NCBI RefSeq assembly: GCF_963576545.1
Contig: NC_083651.1
Span: 22,742,248 to 22,806,247 of the forward strand
Source of the DNA: Limanda limanda
Taxonomy: Eukaryota; Chordata; Actinopteri; Pleuronectiformes; Pleuronectidae
DNA: 64,000 nucleotides
Reading direction: 5' to 3'
In this document: piece after piece, positions 24,728-37,721 of the stretch
How the letters are laid out: every line of letters begins with the position of its first letter
How positions within the stretch are numbered: the first letter of the stretch is position 1
The notes under the pieces: model-generated
Told to the model about the DNA's origin: nothing
Seen by the model: only the letters and a program-made list of their open reading frames with translations
Databases searched by the model: none
Program-made: the position numbers and the translations under genes

Positions 24728-27700
24728 ACTGCTGCTGCTCCACTGACTATAACAACGCCGCAATCATACACTTAAAAAATGCAATACAAACCGGAAGTAT
24801 TCCAAGTATTCAGAATACGTTACTCAGATTAGTTAATGTAATGGAATACGTTACAGATTACATTTTTGGGCATGTATTCTGTATTCTGTAACGAAATACA
24901 TTTTGAAAGTATCCTTCCAAACACTGTGAACAACTAACAACTAATCATCTGCTTCTGATTATTGTTCAGCCCAGAGTGCAGCCATGTTTTTAGGCAAGAT
25001 TACAACATGCAGGTGAACTATTTTTGTATATATGGATAAAAACTATATGTTATTAAAGAATAAAGGAAATTAAAAAGACGCAGAAAAGACACTGCACTTG
25101 TGGCAGATGCCAAAATGCACCACAAAGCAAATGAAACTGGAAGCAATGTTGATACTACCCACCCAGACCAAAAGAGTAATCAGTTGCCTGCTGATTCTGT
25201 TCATCCATGAAGTTCCACACTAAAACTTGATTTTCACTTTCTTTCCTTTTCTGTTTCACTTGGTATTTTTACTCTTGTGCCCATTTCCACTCAGTAACAG
25301 AAAAGGGCCAGTGTGTAACAGACATGTCATCCCTGCGTAATTTCCTTGCTACTGTGGTGTCATGAGCATTTTTGAAATAATGTGCAGAGGGAACATTTTT
25401 TCAACTGCCATATCTGCGGTTTATTTTAGGCCTTTCTTGTGAAATGTAGAGAAATGGCACTCGTACCTCTTTCCTTGAGCTTTTCCTTTTCATTTCAAGT
25501 TGAATAATGTGCATCGACCTTTCGTCAGCCTTTGTGTTGTCGTGTTTTTAAAAACGTCTGTCACCATCAGCAGCCTTACGTTACCCGACAGCCGCATAAC
25601 GAGCCAACTGACCTTCAATCACACTCCCTGTCAAAGTAAGCTGAAGAACCACATGGAACAGGAAGTGGAAAAGTGTTTTCATGCATCCTTGATGTAATCC
25701 TCATACAATCAGTGGAAGCATTGTTTTGAAATCCTCATATTTTACCAGCTGTGGAAGCTCATGGACAAAATTATAGTTCACTTAGACAAGTATCCACGAT
25801 ACAAAAGGAGATATTAGACAGTCGAGACAGAACATTGATCGATTCTACCCAGAGAGAGCACACTTGAAAGCTTAGCACAAAGAGAGAGGGGAGAGATCTG
25901 AGAGCAACAAACTTCCCCACCGGGGGGAAACTCCGAATCAAGGCATGCAGCAGGATGAGATGGAATCGTAAGAGCCAGCAATAACTGCGGCTGCTATGGT
26001 TGTATTGTGAGCAGTGAAGCAGCTCTTTCATTGGCAATGAGAGGGTAAACACATGTTTAACAGCTTAAACAGAGCATTATATGAGTGAAGGGATCCGAAC
26101 AGAATGAGAGTCTAGTGCATCATGTGAATTTCGCAGAGTTTCTCCAGCTTTCTGTGCTAACTTCACACGCCTTGTGCTTTAATAAATGGAAATTTAACTA
26201 AAGATGAAGAATATCTGTTGTTTTCCTTTTATAGAATTCCATTTTCTGTTCTCCACATCATCAGCAATTATGTCGAGCAATCATGAGCTATTACAATCAT
26301 GAGGTTATTAAAGATGAAAATAATTATGTGGGTCGAGCTTAGTCAGGAATTAAAACACCAGAGTACTTATTAATGTGTTGTGTAAATGTCAGCAGGAGAA
26401 CAAGATGTGACCCGTGTGTATGCAGTCAACTTGTACGTGTATACCGGCCTGTTATTTTTTTTTTTATTAATTAAACATTCCATCACTCAGAAATATAGTA
26501 AGACAAGAGCTTACTTAATTTTCTATTAAAGTAAAGAGAATGTAGAGGACAACTCAGCTGTAATAGGCCACATGCCATTCAAAATCAATAATTATAATTC
26601 TGTGTGATTAAGGCTTTGTGCTTGATAAAACAATTTCTCCAGTCTCATATTGTCAATTTTTTTAACAAACAGCTACTACAATGAAATACGTTGATCATTA
26701 ACTTTTTATTTGGGACTAAGACAAGAAGACAATGAGACCAACAACATTAAAACATTTAAAAACCTAAATCTCTATATTTAGGTTGACAGAAAAGGGGAAA
26801 ACCTTATTTGAATAGTGGAGCACATTTATCTCCCTGTTTGCTTCTAGTTCATATTTCTGCAGCACGACCGTGCACGGTGAAAATATCGGCTGATTCGAGC
26901 TATTCACCTCAAACTAGCTGGCTCCAGGAGATCAGTTAACACACAGTGAAGCGGAAAGAACATGACGGGAAAACAAAACAGGTTGACCTTTAGACCCCCT
27001 TCAGATATAATGCGGTGGAGAGGAAAAAGTCACTGTGTCGTGTTGTCAGGAGAGAAGCCCTGCGACAACCTATAGGCTGAGGATACACCTTTGCACTACA
27101 TGACTTATTTAGCGGTTTATCTACTTTACCTGCTCTCTAACCCTGACCCTCAGTCTACCAAAAACTGTTGTACAAGGTTATTTTTTAAAGTTTTTTTCTC
27201 CGGTGACTTTCTGAATGACTCATATTGCAGTAACAGGTTGCATCCGATTTGGTGATATAGATGCATCATACCAGACTTGGTTTGAAGTAGGAAATAAATC
27301 GACATTGTGTCAGTTCATCAATCACAGTTATCACAACACAAGTCTAAAAAAAAAACCTAAAAGAGGAGCTCAGATGTGTTAAGCAATACAACAAAAATTA
27401 ATGAAGATCTCATATCATAATCAATCAAATATCATAATTTCCCCATAATAAATTAAGTCTCCATCAAAATATAACTGGATTTCATTACTGGGGTTATTTC
27501 CAGCACTTTATTTGATCAAGGCTGCACAGCTGACATTGACTTTGAAGCACCAACGTGTCAGATCAATCTTCCACTGACACTGATGTCAATGTGCCAACAC
27601 GATATCGTCAAGATCCCATCACTGCTTCAAACTTGTGAACTTGTCACTGATAAATATTTGTATCTATATTTCCCTCTGTCATGATGTGATACGTTAGTTG

Positions 27701-29075
27701 GTAAAGATAGAGATAGAGACTGTGATATTAACAAGAATAATGTCCTGAACAGGATATCAGTATATCCTCTGATTTAGAATTAATAACACTAATTCAATAT
27801 TGAACTTATTTTTGTGGGAAAGTGAAAATATTGAATGAGCAGTGTCCAGGCATGGATTAGGCCTGGCAGCAGATTTAAGCTTTCATTTTTTAAATCTAGG
27901 AGAAATCTAATCCCGGGCTTTACGCTTTTACAAAGTCTTCAAATTCCGTTTCTAAGCAGCTCCAGGCTGATTCGTTTTTTCCATCATTTGATATAAATTT
28001 GTTTGTGTTCACTTTCTTGGAGTGCCCTAAAGATAACACATGAAGTCTGAAGCCGAATTGTGTTTATCTAATTCCTACATTTGTCTTTCTCAAGGCGAGC
28101 ATTGGAGACGTCAGAGATCCCACGGCACAGCCACGAGCGTGTGATTAAGAACGAGCAAGTCTCCTGAAGGTGAACGCAAAGAGTTTGGTGGTTTTCCATC
28201 AGGGCACCTTCAAACCAATCCCTTCTGGGGATGTTCGGCATGTATATTCATAAGAGGTGGGCAGGAAAGGGAGGGAAAAAAAAGTTTTGCAAGAGACCCA
28301 GCTGGTTGCCTAAAACTTCTCTTCTGTGACCTCAATTTCTCCTGCTTCCGAGCGAGCGAGATGAAGCACAAAGTTTAGAGCATATGTCCCTAAGTGGAAA
28401 TTAGGCAGCAGGTTGCCATGAAATCACCACAACCCTATCATTAAAATAAAATTTTGAGGTTTTTTTTATAAAAGTCAACAAATGCATTTATATTTTATAC
28501 GAGAGTAAAGAACAGATCTTTTTTATAACTTTAGGCTAGGAAGTTTTCAAGGCTGCTGACTGCGGTGTTGAATAATGAGGTATGACTGTTAGCATTCAGA
28601 TCGCTCATCCTCACACATCAACTTCCTTTTAAAAAGTATCTACAACACAGAAGTGCCATGTTACACACGTTCGATTCCCCTCCATAGACAACGGGTGCGT
28701 GAAAGGACATCTAACAGCTGAACTCATAGCAGTAATAAAAGGCCAGACAATGGGGATGAAGCCAACAAAGATAAATCAGTGATAAAATCTATACAATTCA
28801 ACAGGACTAAAAAAGTACTCAATATGAAATGAGCACAAAAGCAGATGTAGCTGGAGTTATGGTGGTCATTAAAATAAAGAGCATTATTTATAATCCATAT
28901 TAATATAACCAGGAATGCATTAGCGGATAGCAGGAGACATCTTAAGGAGCTATAAATATTGCTCTTCTGTGAAAATAAACGATCATTTTGTGTACTAAAA
29001 ATTAAGATTTCAGTATGAATTGTAGTCTGAAAAAAATGGCCCTTATTTGAAAGCTACAGAAAGTCGATGTGTAGT

Positions 29076-29312
29076 TCCATCCATTATCTATATCCGCTTA
29101 TCCTTTTGCGCTGGAGCGAATCCCAGCTGAAAGCAGGGGGGGGGTGGTCGCTGGTTCATTGCAGCGTCAACATCTTAAAACAAACAACCTTTCTCACTCA
29201 CATTCACTCCTGTAGTCTCCAATTAACCTGATTCCAATCTGCATGTCTTTGATCTGTGGGAGAGTACCTGGAGAAAACCCACGCAAACAAGGGAGGGGGG
29301 GGCATGCAAAAA
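29076..29312 (+). repeat. Degenerate teleost interspersed repeat fragment
   Basis: The segment contains CATCCATTATCTATATCCGC, then CTTATCCTTTTGCG, AATCCCAGCTG, TTAACCTGATTCC, GCATGTCTTTG, TGTGGGAG and AACCCACGCAAAC. In that order these are landmarks of a very common fish repeat tail that I associate with non-LTR elements. It is diverged and truncated. A shorter piece of what looks like the same family lies at 50420-50525. Confidence 0.6.
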
Positions 29313-29938
29313 ACAAAAAGCATGAACTTCTTGATTTATTCTGGAAATATACTGTTTGTTGCAGATATTGCAACCTTGTTTGGAGAGTGAACGGTGAATA
29401 CTGCTGTGCAACAGTGAGTTGCTCGCCCGTTCGGTAGCTTTAGATTAAAAAAAACATTTTAACCCTGACACTTTGAAATTTAAAATGCAAAGCAGAACGT
29501 CCAAATTAAACTGATGAACGAGAGAAAATGTGTGCCTCTGGATTTATTGGTATTTCATTTGTGGCTCTGCCCTTCATTTAACATTTTTTAACGGGAAGGG
29601 AGGTTTCCGAGTTCCATTTTCTTTCTTGGAGACATCGTCACCAACGGCGAGGGATTAGCGTTCCCAGTACGATGCAGCAAGGTAAGTCGTGCTTATTGTT
29701 ACTCATCTATATTTTAATTGTGAGCCAGCAGGATGTTGGAATAGTGTCTAACACAGGGGTGGGCAAACTTTTTGACTCGCGGGCCACAACGGGTTCTACA
29801 ATTTGACAGAGGTGCCGGGCCAGGAACAGGTGGATAGAGTGTTTTTGTGAACTAATATAAATGACATGGAAAAATCATTACATGAAAGGATTTGGCCTTA
29901 ACCAAGTAGCAAAGCACTTATTTGCAAGGCCATTTAAC

Positions 29939-30306
29939 AAAAACTCGCCTTTGGAGAAAGGCTTGCTAGCCTTTGCTATTTTGAATGCCCCCCAAAAAAC
30001 ATGCCTTGGTAGATGACTCTTTAATCGCAGTTTGTCTTTCAAAAAAAATGTTTGCTGAGTCTGTAAATTGGCTTCCAACCTCTGAGCTGCAGCCACCCGT
30101 TCTTGCGTTGACTGCTTGCTAGCGTAGTTAGCATGCTTCGTAGCAAAGTGACGGCTGATGTTGTACTCCATGAAAACTGCGACAGTTTCTCTGCATAACA
30201 GGCATACGGCCTTCGAATGGACATCAGCGAAAAAATATTTTGTTGTCGACTCCGTGTTAAACACTCGGCACTCATTGTCCACTTTTCGTTTCCTTGATCC
30301 TCTCAT
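29939..30306 (-). pseudogene. hAT transposase N-terminus (BED zinc finger), broken
   Basis: The minus-strand translation starts MRGSRKRKVDNECRVFNTES and includes CLLCRETVAVFMEYNISRHF followed by ATKH. This gives the Cys-x2-Cys...His-x4-His spacing of a BED-type zinc finger. The following KASKPFSKGEFL matches the hAT transposase-like region that is also present in the GTF2IRD2/SCAND3-type domesticated hAT proteins as I remember them. The catalytic RNase-H-like domain is absent and the frame is lost after GEFLLNGLANKC, so this is a non-functional relic. Confidence 0.8.
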
Positions 30307-30387
30307 TTTACAGAAGGGCTCACAGGGCAAAGGGAAAAAGTGAAGGGAGATCATGTGCCCTTTCGATCCCTATACATCACACTCCCT

Positions 30388-30570
30388 GGCAAATTTAATT
30401 TAGCTGACGCTTTTATCCAAAGCGACTTACAATAAGTACATTCAACCACGAGGGTTCAAACCCAAAACAACAAGAATCAAGAAAGTAAGATTTCTTCAAA
30501 AATAAAGCAAAACTACAAAGTGCTATAAGTATGTGCCATTTAAGTGGCACATACTAAAAAAAAAAAAATT
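30388..30570 (+). repeat. Interspersed repeat nested in hAT relic
   Basis: The block begins AATTTAATTTAGCTGACGC, continues TTTTATCCAAAGCGACTTAC, has a B-box-like GGGTTCAAACCC, and ends near a perfect hairpin AGTATGTGCCA/TGGCACATACT and an A-rich tail. This order of motifs is familiar from teleost interspersed repeats. It interrupts the hAT relic, so it is younger than that insertion or was carried by the family. Family not named. Confidence 0.55.
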
Positions 30571-32457
30571 ATTTAATTATTTGGACAAGTTCGGCAGGCC
30601 GGGTTAAAAAGCCCAACGGGTATACAGCCCGCGGGCCGTACTTTGCCCATGTCTGGTCTAATACGTTTCTGGTCTAACACGTTTCCTTTTGGGGGATGTG
30701 TAACATGAACGGTATTTAACAAGTTGGAAGCAGAACTAACGTATTATTACAATTCATGATGAAGGTGTAAAGGACTCCTATGAAGAGTCTGCATATTAAT
30801 CTGAATGTAAAGTTTGACAATGCAGATCTGTATCATCTTGTTCTTCCAGCATCGGTGGATCACCTGTCATTATCCGCCTGCCATGACTCACTTTTGCAGC
30901 TAGAAAGAAATGGATGGGATATAGTTGAGGCTGCAAAAACCTCATGTGTGTTTTTTTACCGGGGCTGAGTTGAGCATTTCTCCCAGATGGCATTTTGCAT
31001 TTTCATTACACCTTACATGAAATGAACAGCGTCTTCTGTTTGTACCACGCTCGCAGACCTCATTCTGTTTTGCTGTGTAGTTGGATGAACAGATCTGAAG
31101 TATTAACCCTGAAAATCACTGAGTCCGTCAGAAACAATTTGGCAAATTTGAGAAGCAGGAAATCATATTTATATCTATGTGTTTGCATTATAAACCCTCC
31201 CAGGCCTTTGTAGCACTGAGACTTTTTCTACGCCCATCAATAAGGTAATCTATAAACTTAATTTGCTACTTGTAAACCAAACCAGCTATTCTACACACCC
31301 TAACAATGTCTTCTCACATCAATCAATATTGATTTGATTTCACCCTCTCGTCACAGGCAGTCTATCAGTCTACCAAGGAAATTCTTTAGTGCGAGCATTA
31401 GTGTCTGGGAGTGAAACACCAGAGTTTTACTGCTCTGCGCCAACACACAAACCTTTTGGACTCGGAGTCAGAGGCTAGCGTTTCCTTGCACCTTGCACTC
31501 ACGCAGAGAAAAAGCTCAGCGTGACTTTAACTGTCTGATAGGTCAAGAAAAAAGGTCATGGTTCCTGCCAGACATGGGCTAATGTTGTGCCAGGACCACG
31601 GCCATCACGAGGCAGATGCTGCCTTATCGGACAAGCCAGGTGTCCGTATAGCAGCCTGAAATAGTTGCTAAGAATGGGAGGAACAACAAAAAACGTATGT
31701 ACAACACAACACCTGGTGCTGCTGTCCTGCTGCTCTTCCGGCCCGCTCTGACATGAAGGATGATGAGCAGTCACCTTGGCAACCGGGTCAACAGCAGAAG
31801 TTAGAAAGTTGGAGCTCAAAACGTCCGTCTGTCTTTCTGTGCATGGAAATCATATCTCGTTCATCTAATCGGCTTCACTAGTTTGCCTTCAGTTTGTGGA
31901 CCGAGTTGAACTTGTCTTCTTTTACGTCCTCAGATAAACTACAAGAGTGGTTTTACTGAGTCAAACTGCGGTTCAATAGTTGGACTTATTAAAGCCCATT
32001 CCAACCAAGGCATGTTCTCAATATGTCTGCACTATAACTACAAATGACCATTTTTAATCCAAACCTCAAGCCATAAAGGTTGAATGACCATGTGCCAAAG
32101 TGCAGATTAAACAATGCTTATCGATGTACACATGAAAATGAACCTCAAACTCCCACTATAACACAAAACCACACTCCGGCGTAAATTGACTTGACTAAAC
32201 GTTTAGAATAGTGAGCATCTTATGCAAAGCACATTAGCAGGAAACAAAATAAAAGATTAACATTTTCCACCGATTTATATTCTACAAATCCAATACAGAT
32301 TTAATTGGTCAAATAAATTTCACGAAAAGAATAAAGACGCGGAGGAGAGAAGATGAGCTTGATCTAATTAATTGCCATAATAATGAGAATGCTTATTATA
32401 TTATGTATGCTAAACCCAAGGCAAGAATCAGGATATGAAAACAGCATTAACTCTTAC

Positions 32458-32595
32458 CTCTGCAGTGAACTCCCTCGTCGTAGCCGTCCTCACAGTCTCT
32501 AGCCCCGTTGCAAAGTTTGTTGAAGTGAATACACTTTTTTGTCCCCGTACACTGTATGTGATTGAGTGGACATCTGATCACCACCTCCTGTGCAC
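32458..32595 (-). CDS. lrp1b: lrp1b exon 3: LDL-receptor class A repeat 2
   Basis: This 138-nt phase 1-1 exon encodes the second LDLa module: [12 protein letters not shown], then six cysteines ending in GVHC. Its calcium-binding segment reads [15 protein letters not shown]. The first two bases (GT) complete the Cys codon begun in exon 2. The acceptor is TTATTTCAG and the donor GTAAGA. The last base G joins AG of exon 4 to make Glu. The YDEGVHC ending is characteristic of the second LDLa repeat in LRP1 and LRP1B. The exon lies alone between two introns of about 20 and 18 kb, which is usual for the 5' part of LRP1B-type genes. Confidence 0.93.
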
Positions 32596-35500
32596 CTGAA
32601 ATAACAAGAGAAACAACAGTCAACTCTCTGAACTACTTTTAATAACAGTCATTATTCACGCTCGGTATCAGTACGTATTTAGTGCAAAAGCTACATGAGC
32701 TTTAACAGTGTGTTCATCAGCTCGTGAACTGGGACATTATGAGAGAGAGACCATATGTGAAATAGAGCATATTGCATATTTCAATGTCATTATCATTTTT
32801 TTGCAGGTAAATTTATTTTTCTTTTTGAGTGCCTTTCCAAGTGCTGAGACTATATGACCTCTTTTATAGGAGGCGGAAAAACCTATGCATATGCAAATGT
32901 ATTTATACTTCACAGCATTGTTCTTTGCACAAAGCAGATGTTCCTGCAGCCGCCGCACTGTCCTGTAACAAACTGCTCTCCCTGCCAGCAGCGAGCTGCT
33001 GCTTAAGGATTCATGAGGCACATAGACGACCCTCAGCCACAAGAGCACATAAAACACAGCTGACCACTGCACCGCCTCTGTAAATGTGTCACATCTCCAC
33101 CTTAACTACATTGATATCAATTACCAGTGCGCCGCTGCAGCCACTTAATGGGAAGATTTATCACCCACGTGATGGGATCTGTAACAATCCCTGGAGCTCC
33201 CCCGCCCATAAGAAGTCACATGCCGGCACACTTAGACCATCTCGACTGGGCAATCACTTATTCACAGCTTCCATTTCTACTTTGGAAGGTAAGAGATGCC
33301 ACAGTTAATGCGACTCTTACAAAGAGGGCCGTCATCCCGGCGCTGATTTACAGAGGGAATATGTGGACGAGTAGGAGAGCGTCTGTATTGACACAATAAT
33401 GACTCACATTAGTTTCCCCACCCAAGAATTTTATTGCCTCAGAATGGTGATGGGAGATGTTCCTCTTTAATGAAGGTTTCTTGGCCATCTCTTCAAGCCC
33501 CAGTGATTTGCACTATTTTTATGCCACATTTAGGTAAGTCAAATATAAGTGACCTTGTCTCTGAGAGTTCATATTTCATACATGAGCAAACTGGCAGCCT
33601 CATCTGCTGAGCTCCAGTATGTTTAAAGCATTTGCCTTTTTCATTTCCCTCACTCCCTGCTGCTTTTGGGATGGATCTTTTTGATATGTGTGCTTATTTC
33701 AAGCTGCAAGTACAAACATACATTTGTGATCCATCGTACCAATGTATGATAATGTATGATATATATGATAATGAAAAAACAAAGAACAAAGGCACATATT
33801 GCTTAAGAAATCTGCATTGTTCTGCTATCAATAAGAGGAGGATTCCATCTTCAAAATGGTGAAGGAGGCCGTACTGTATTCACACAATTTACTTTTATGT
33901 CAGTGATTAATGATGAATTATAAGGAAAAGAAAGCTGAAACATATGAAACATCAAACTCAAACTCGATAAGTGGTAGATCTTATTATTTAACAGTCACCT
34001 AATGGTAAAATATAATCAAACAATTTTATTGTAATCAGATATGTGTGTTTATTGATGTATTTGTTAACACCTCCTCCTGAGGTTTCAATATAAATAGATA
34101 ATTAACGTTGTATTAAAATACAGCAGAGGTGAATAAAATATATGGAACTCTGTCACTGAACATTCAACCAGGCGCAACACTACAGCTCATGTCCGTTTTG
34201 GCAAATGTGCTATTTAACACGCAGCTGTAAGAGTCTCTGACAACGCAGCCGTGTTGTCAGCCTTTTCCCCACGCTGTCTCACCGCATGGCTTCTAATCTA
34301 ATGTGATGAGGGGAAAGGATGGAGCATGAATATTCAGTGGCTCTGATCTGTCATGCAGGGGTACACAGATGGTCTCTCAACGACTGAGGTGTTCGGGATT
34401 CCTGTGTCAGGTCCTACACTACTGTACTGAGTTGGACCGCGGCCCAGAGCCAAACATGCAGGGTAGTGCTGTTTTTTTTCAATGAACACATCCGCTGACA
34501 GCTACGCGACCCAATGGTACTTATACGATTCCCTGAAGACCATTCATGATGATGAGCATTGAGATGAGCACCGCTTCAGCTGCAAATATGTGTCTTTGAC
34601 ATGTCACAAAGTGTAACTGCAATTCTACATTCAGTCTTTCACCAAATGCAATTTTCTGTTCCCCGAAAAAATATCAAAAGTACCGGTATATTTTTTTTAT
34701 CTTTTAATGCATTCATATGGATGTGCAGCAGTTTAACACTTCTAACATTTAGTGGATGACAGATGACAGAGAGTCAAAGAGTTAAAAGCAGATACATTGT
34801 GCTAGATCCCTGTAGTACTGGGGAATTCCTAATCTCTAATTATTTTTGGTAAAAACTAGGCTGTCCCAGTAATGGTTTGATAAATGAATAATGCTCGCAG
34901 ATGAAATGGGCAAGCGCACAAAACCAGTTTAATCATAACACCTTGAGTGGAAGACAGATTTTCCCCTGGTAAGCAAAACATTTTTTTACAGTGAGATATG
35001 CTTATTCAGGCAAAGTGGAAAACATTTAAGTTCTGCATCAATATTTATCAATGTCTTACTTTACAATAACACAACTATTAATTAAAATAAAACATCCCCA
35101 TCTAGTGTAAATACTTCACATATATTACCAGCGCTTCTGCAAACCAGCACATATCTGTGTTCCAACTGTACTAAACAAGATTCATATTAAAAAATATAAT
35201 TTACGACAAGATAATTACAGGAATTAACTAGTGTAGGGCAGCAGGTCAAGGGTTAGTATTACCAGATGTGACCAGACATGCTCTGGACTGCTCGGATAAA
35301 TGTAAATGTCCGTTAATGAGATTTATTTTTAAGTGAATTTTTTGCAAAAATACACAGTTATCGAATATGCCATGTGTTTGATTGTGTTCCAGGATTCTAC
35401 AGTTGTGCTAACAGTGCTGTGAGGCTGTGCTTTGACACAACAGTGTGTTGAGCTACATTTTTACATCAGTTTCATCCTGGTCACAATGAAAATGCAAATT

Positions 35501-36641
35501 GATTCTAATCAGGTCGAGTGTGTCATGCTTTCCAGAGGATGAACGTTATTTTTTTTTTTTAAATGCACAGTCTTTCACACACTTCTTGTGCCAGCTAGTT
35601 GTTATTCTAGAACGAGAAGGATACATTTGTGCATTGGGGGTTTAATGGAAACGCTGGCTTGTAGGTGGCACTACCAAGCATTTACACACTAGGATATGAT
35701 AATTAAACAATGCTATTTCCCCACTGAGTAACTGAGAACGAATCAGTTGAGCCAAACTAAAACTTCAGCAGCCACAGCATGTTCATTATGATAATTATTT
35801 TAATCTGAGCAGCTGGCAGCGCGTGTGGAATATTGAAAACCTAGAGGAAAATAACAGATAATCTATCAGCAGTGGAAGATTCTTGAGCTTGTATATAAAG
35901 TGATTCAGTATTATTAAAAAGAAGAAAAATACTTTAACTGTCTTATAAAATTAATGTTGATCAACTGACTTGAGACAACGCCAATGTAAAGTTCCTATAA
36001 TGGCTCCAAAAGAGTATATGTGGCCTTGGTGGTAAATATTTAATTACCGTGACTTGTTTGCTCGACATTGTTCATCATTAACCTCGTTATCCTCTTACAC
36101 AAATCTCTAATATGATCATAAGTACAATGACAGTGCAAAATCATGGAGGTAAATATGAACCGGAGCAGAACTGTGAGAAGGAGCCAAGACAGGAGAAGCT
36201 TTTACCCGATGCACTGTGCTGTGGTGCAGCTACTGAGCCTGAAGGCAGTAACAATTAGTCCTTTTGATACGGTCCCTCATACATCATGACAAATCCATCC
36301 GCAGAGGTGAGAGAGTATATATGGTAAATGTCCCCTTACTGTCACAACAGTATGGGAAAATGTACAAGTGAACTATGTCAAGTTAAATATGCACACACTG
36401 AAAGTTGAATATAAAATGTTGAAAAAAGCAAGTAATGTACTTTTGTAAACTAATAAATAAATATATGAATAAAGTTTTCTTCGTCCTGAGCTCCAAAACT
36501 GACGACTTTCACAAAATTCATGGACAAACAGTTCAACAAAATTATGTTTAATCTCTGAGCTGATGAGCTGCATCACTGGTGTGGAAGAATGACTAAAAAG
36601 CGTAAAAGGCATGAATATTTCAGGTATTCTGCTTGTGTACC

Positions 36642-36642
<1 letters not shown>

Positions 36643-36682
<40 letters not shown>
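36643..36682. repeat. (TG)20 microsatellite
   Basis: This is a pure run of 20 TG units, then TGCGTGTG. It creates spurious His-Thr-rich reading frames on the minus strand. Confidence 0.95.
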
Positions 36683-36687
<5 letters not shown>

Positions 36688-37569
36688 GAACATCAAATCT
36701 GTCCTTGTTAAAGCTTGAGGATGTTTGGATTATAAGATGTCTGGGCAATGTGTGATGTTGAGGCTCGACTTGAATAACGAATGCAACACCGACCCTCCAG
36801 GATTTTATCTGCTTTTTTTTGGGGATCACAGCAGCTTTTTTTAAACATTAGAATACATGTTTACTGCAATTAAATTGTGGTAGCAATTGAAAGTAGCAAA
36901 AACCATCGCAATGTTTCTTGTATAAAGCTTTCCCTTCATGTTTAAACATTTTACTTTCTATTCCTAAGCTATTTTTACACATCCTTCCACTAGTTTTTCT
37001 GTGTGTTTGTGTTTCCACACAACGTTGCATTTGGTACAAATCAAATTAACTCTGCTTTCATGCAGAGCACTGGGGAATTGCGTTGCACGGTTGTGTGCAG
37101 CAGTAATTTTTGCTGGTAAATGTGAGATATTTGTGTCACACAAGTCTGCTTCTCCTTCACAACCACAAACAAGAAAGAAGTGCATCGAGGCTGCTATGTC
37201 TGAAACGTGCATGAAAGTATGATGATTAGTAAAATAAGTAGCAGAGACTAGACAGGGTTGTGAGATGTGCAAGAATCAGTGATTGGTTGATTTTGCATTC
37301 ATTATTGTCTTTGCAACATTCTGGAGGAATTGTGTATATACAAGAGTTGTGTGACAGTATTTTTTTCAGAATCACAGCTTCCTCTGAGTCTGTGCTGCTT
37401 GTGTGCAGTTCTGCATTAATACCACAAAGGCAAAGAATCCTCACAGCAGTAATATGCAGTGCAATAAAATAAATGAGAGTTTAATAACAGTTTTCCCCTC
37501 AGAATGAGATGCTATATGTAGTATTTCCTTGAACTTTGGGACAAATATATAAATGAATAAATACTTATA

Positions 37570-37721
37570 GTTGTATCCCTGTCTGCTGCCAATACATCCT
37601 GCTGTTTCTGCTGTAACTGGCTGTCGTCCTCCTGCACTTCGACATCTCTTTCTTCATTAGCTGCTATCCTTGTCTGACCTTCTCTCTCTGCTTCAGCTAC
37701 CACAGCCACCTTGGTTGAAGC
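37570..37721 (-). other. Exon-like open segment, unknown
   Basis: On the minus strand, after an acceptor-like AATTTCAG at about 37722-37729, an open frame reads ASTKVAVVAEAEREGQTRI, then a Glu/Asp/Gln-rich stretch (NEERDVEVQEDDSQLQQKQQ) ending near DRDTT. The composition looks like a charged, possibly coiled-coil segment. A second acceptor-flanked island at about 37811-37889 on the same strand reads EYAFKDSSGLWMSKDSLDKK. The two do not join in a consistent phase and no good donor follows, so a decayed gene or chance are both possible. I do not recognise the protein. Confidence 0.25.

Larger units (their letters stand above)
29754..30655 (-). mobile_element. hAT relic with BED-finger transposase remnant
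   Basis: The 902-bp element has ends CAGGGGTGGGCAAACTTTTT and, reverse-complemented from the right, CAGACATGGGCAAAGTACGG; both are hAT/Charlie-like. Flanking octamers GTCTAACA (29746-29753) and GTCTAATA (30656-30663) match 7 of 8 as a target duplication. The terminal GCGGGCC motifs are also inverted. It is internally deleted, keeping only the transposase N-terminus. A second repeat is inserted near its right end (30388-30570). Confidence 0.82.

Noticed and set aside
24235..24891. 218-codon plus-strand open frame, the longest in the window
   Set aside because: It lies wholly inside the hAT-type element, runs out of frame with the H3 C-terminal fragment it overlaps, and resembles no known protein.
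36373..36829. Minus-strand frames with His-Thr runs
   Set aside because: Generated by the (TG)20 microsatellite.
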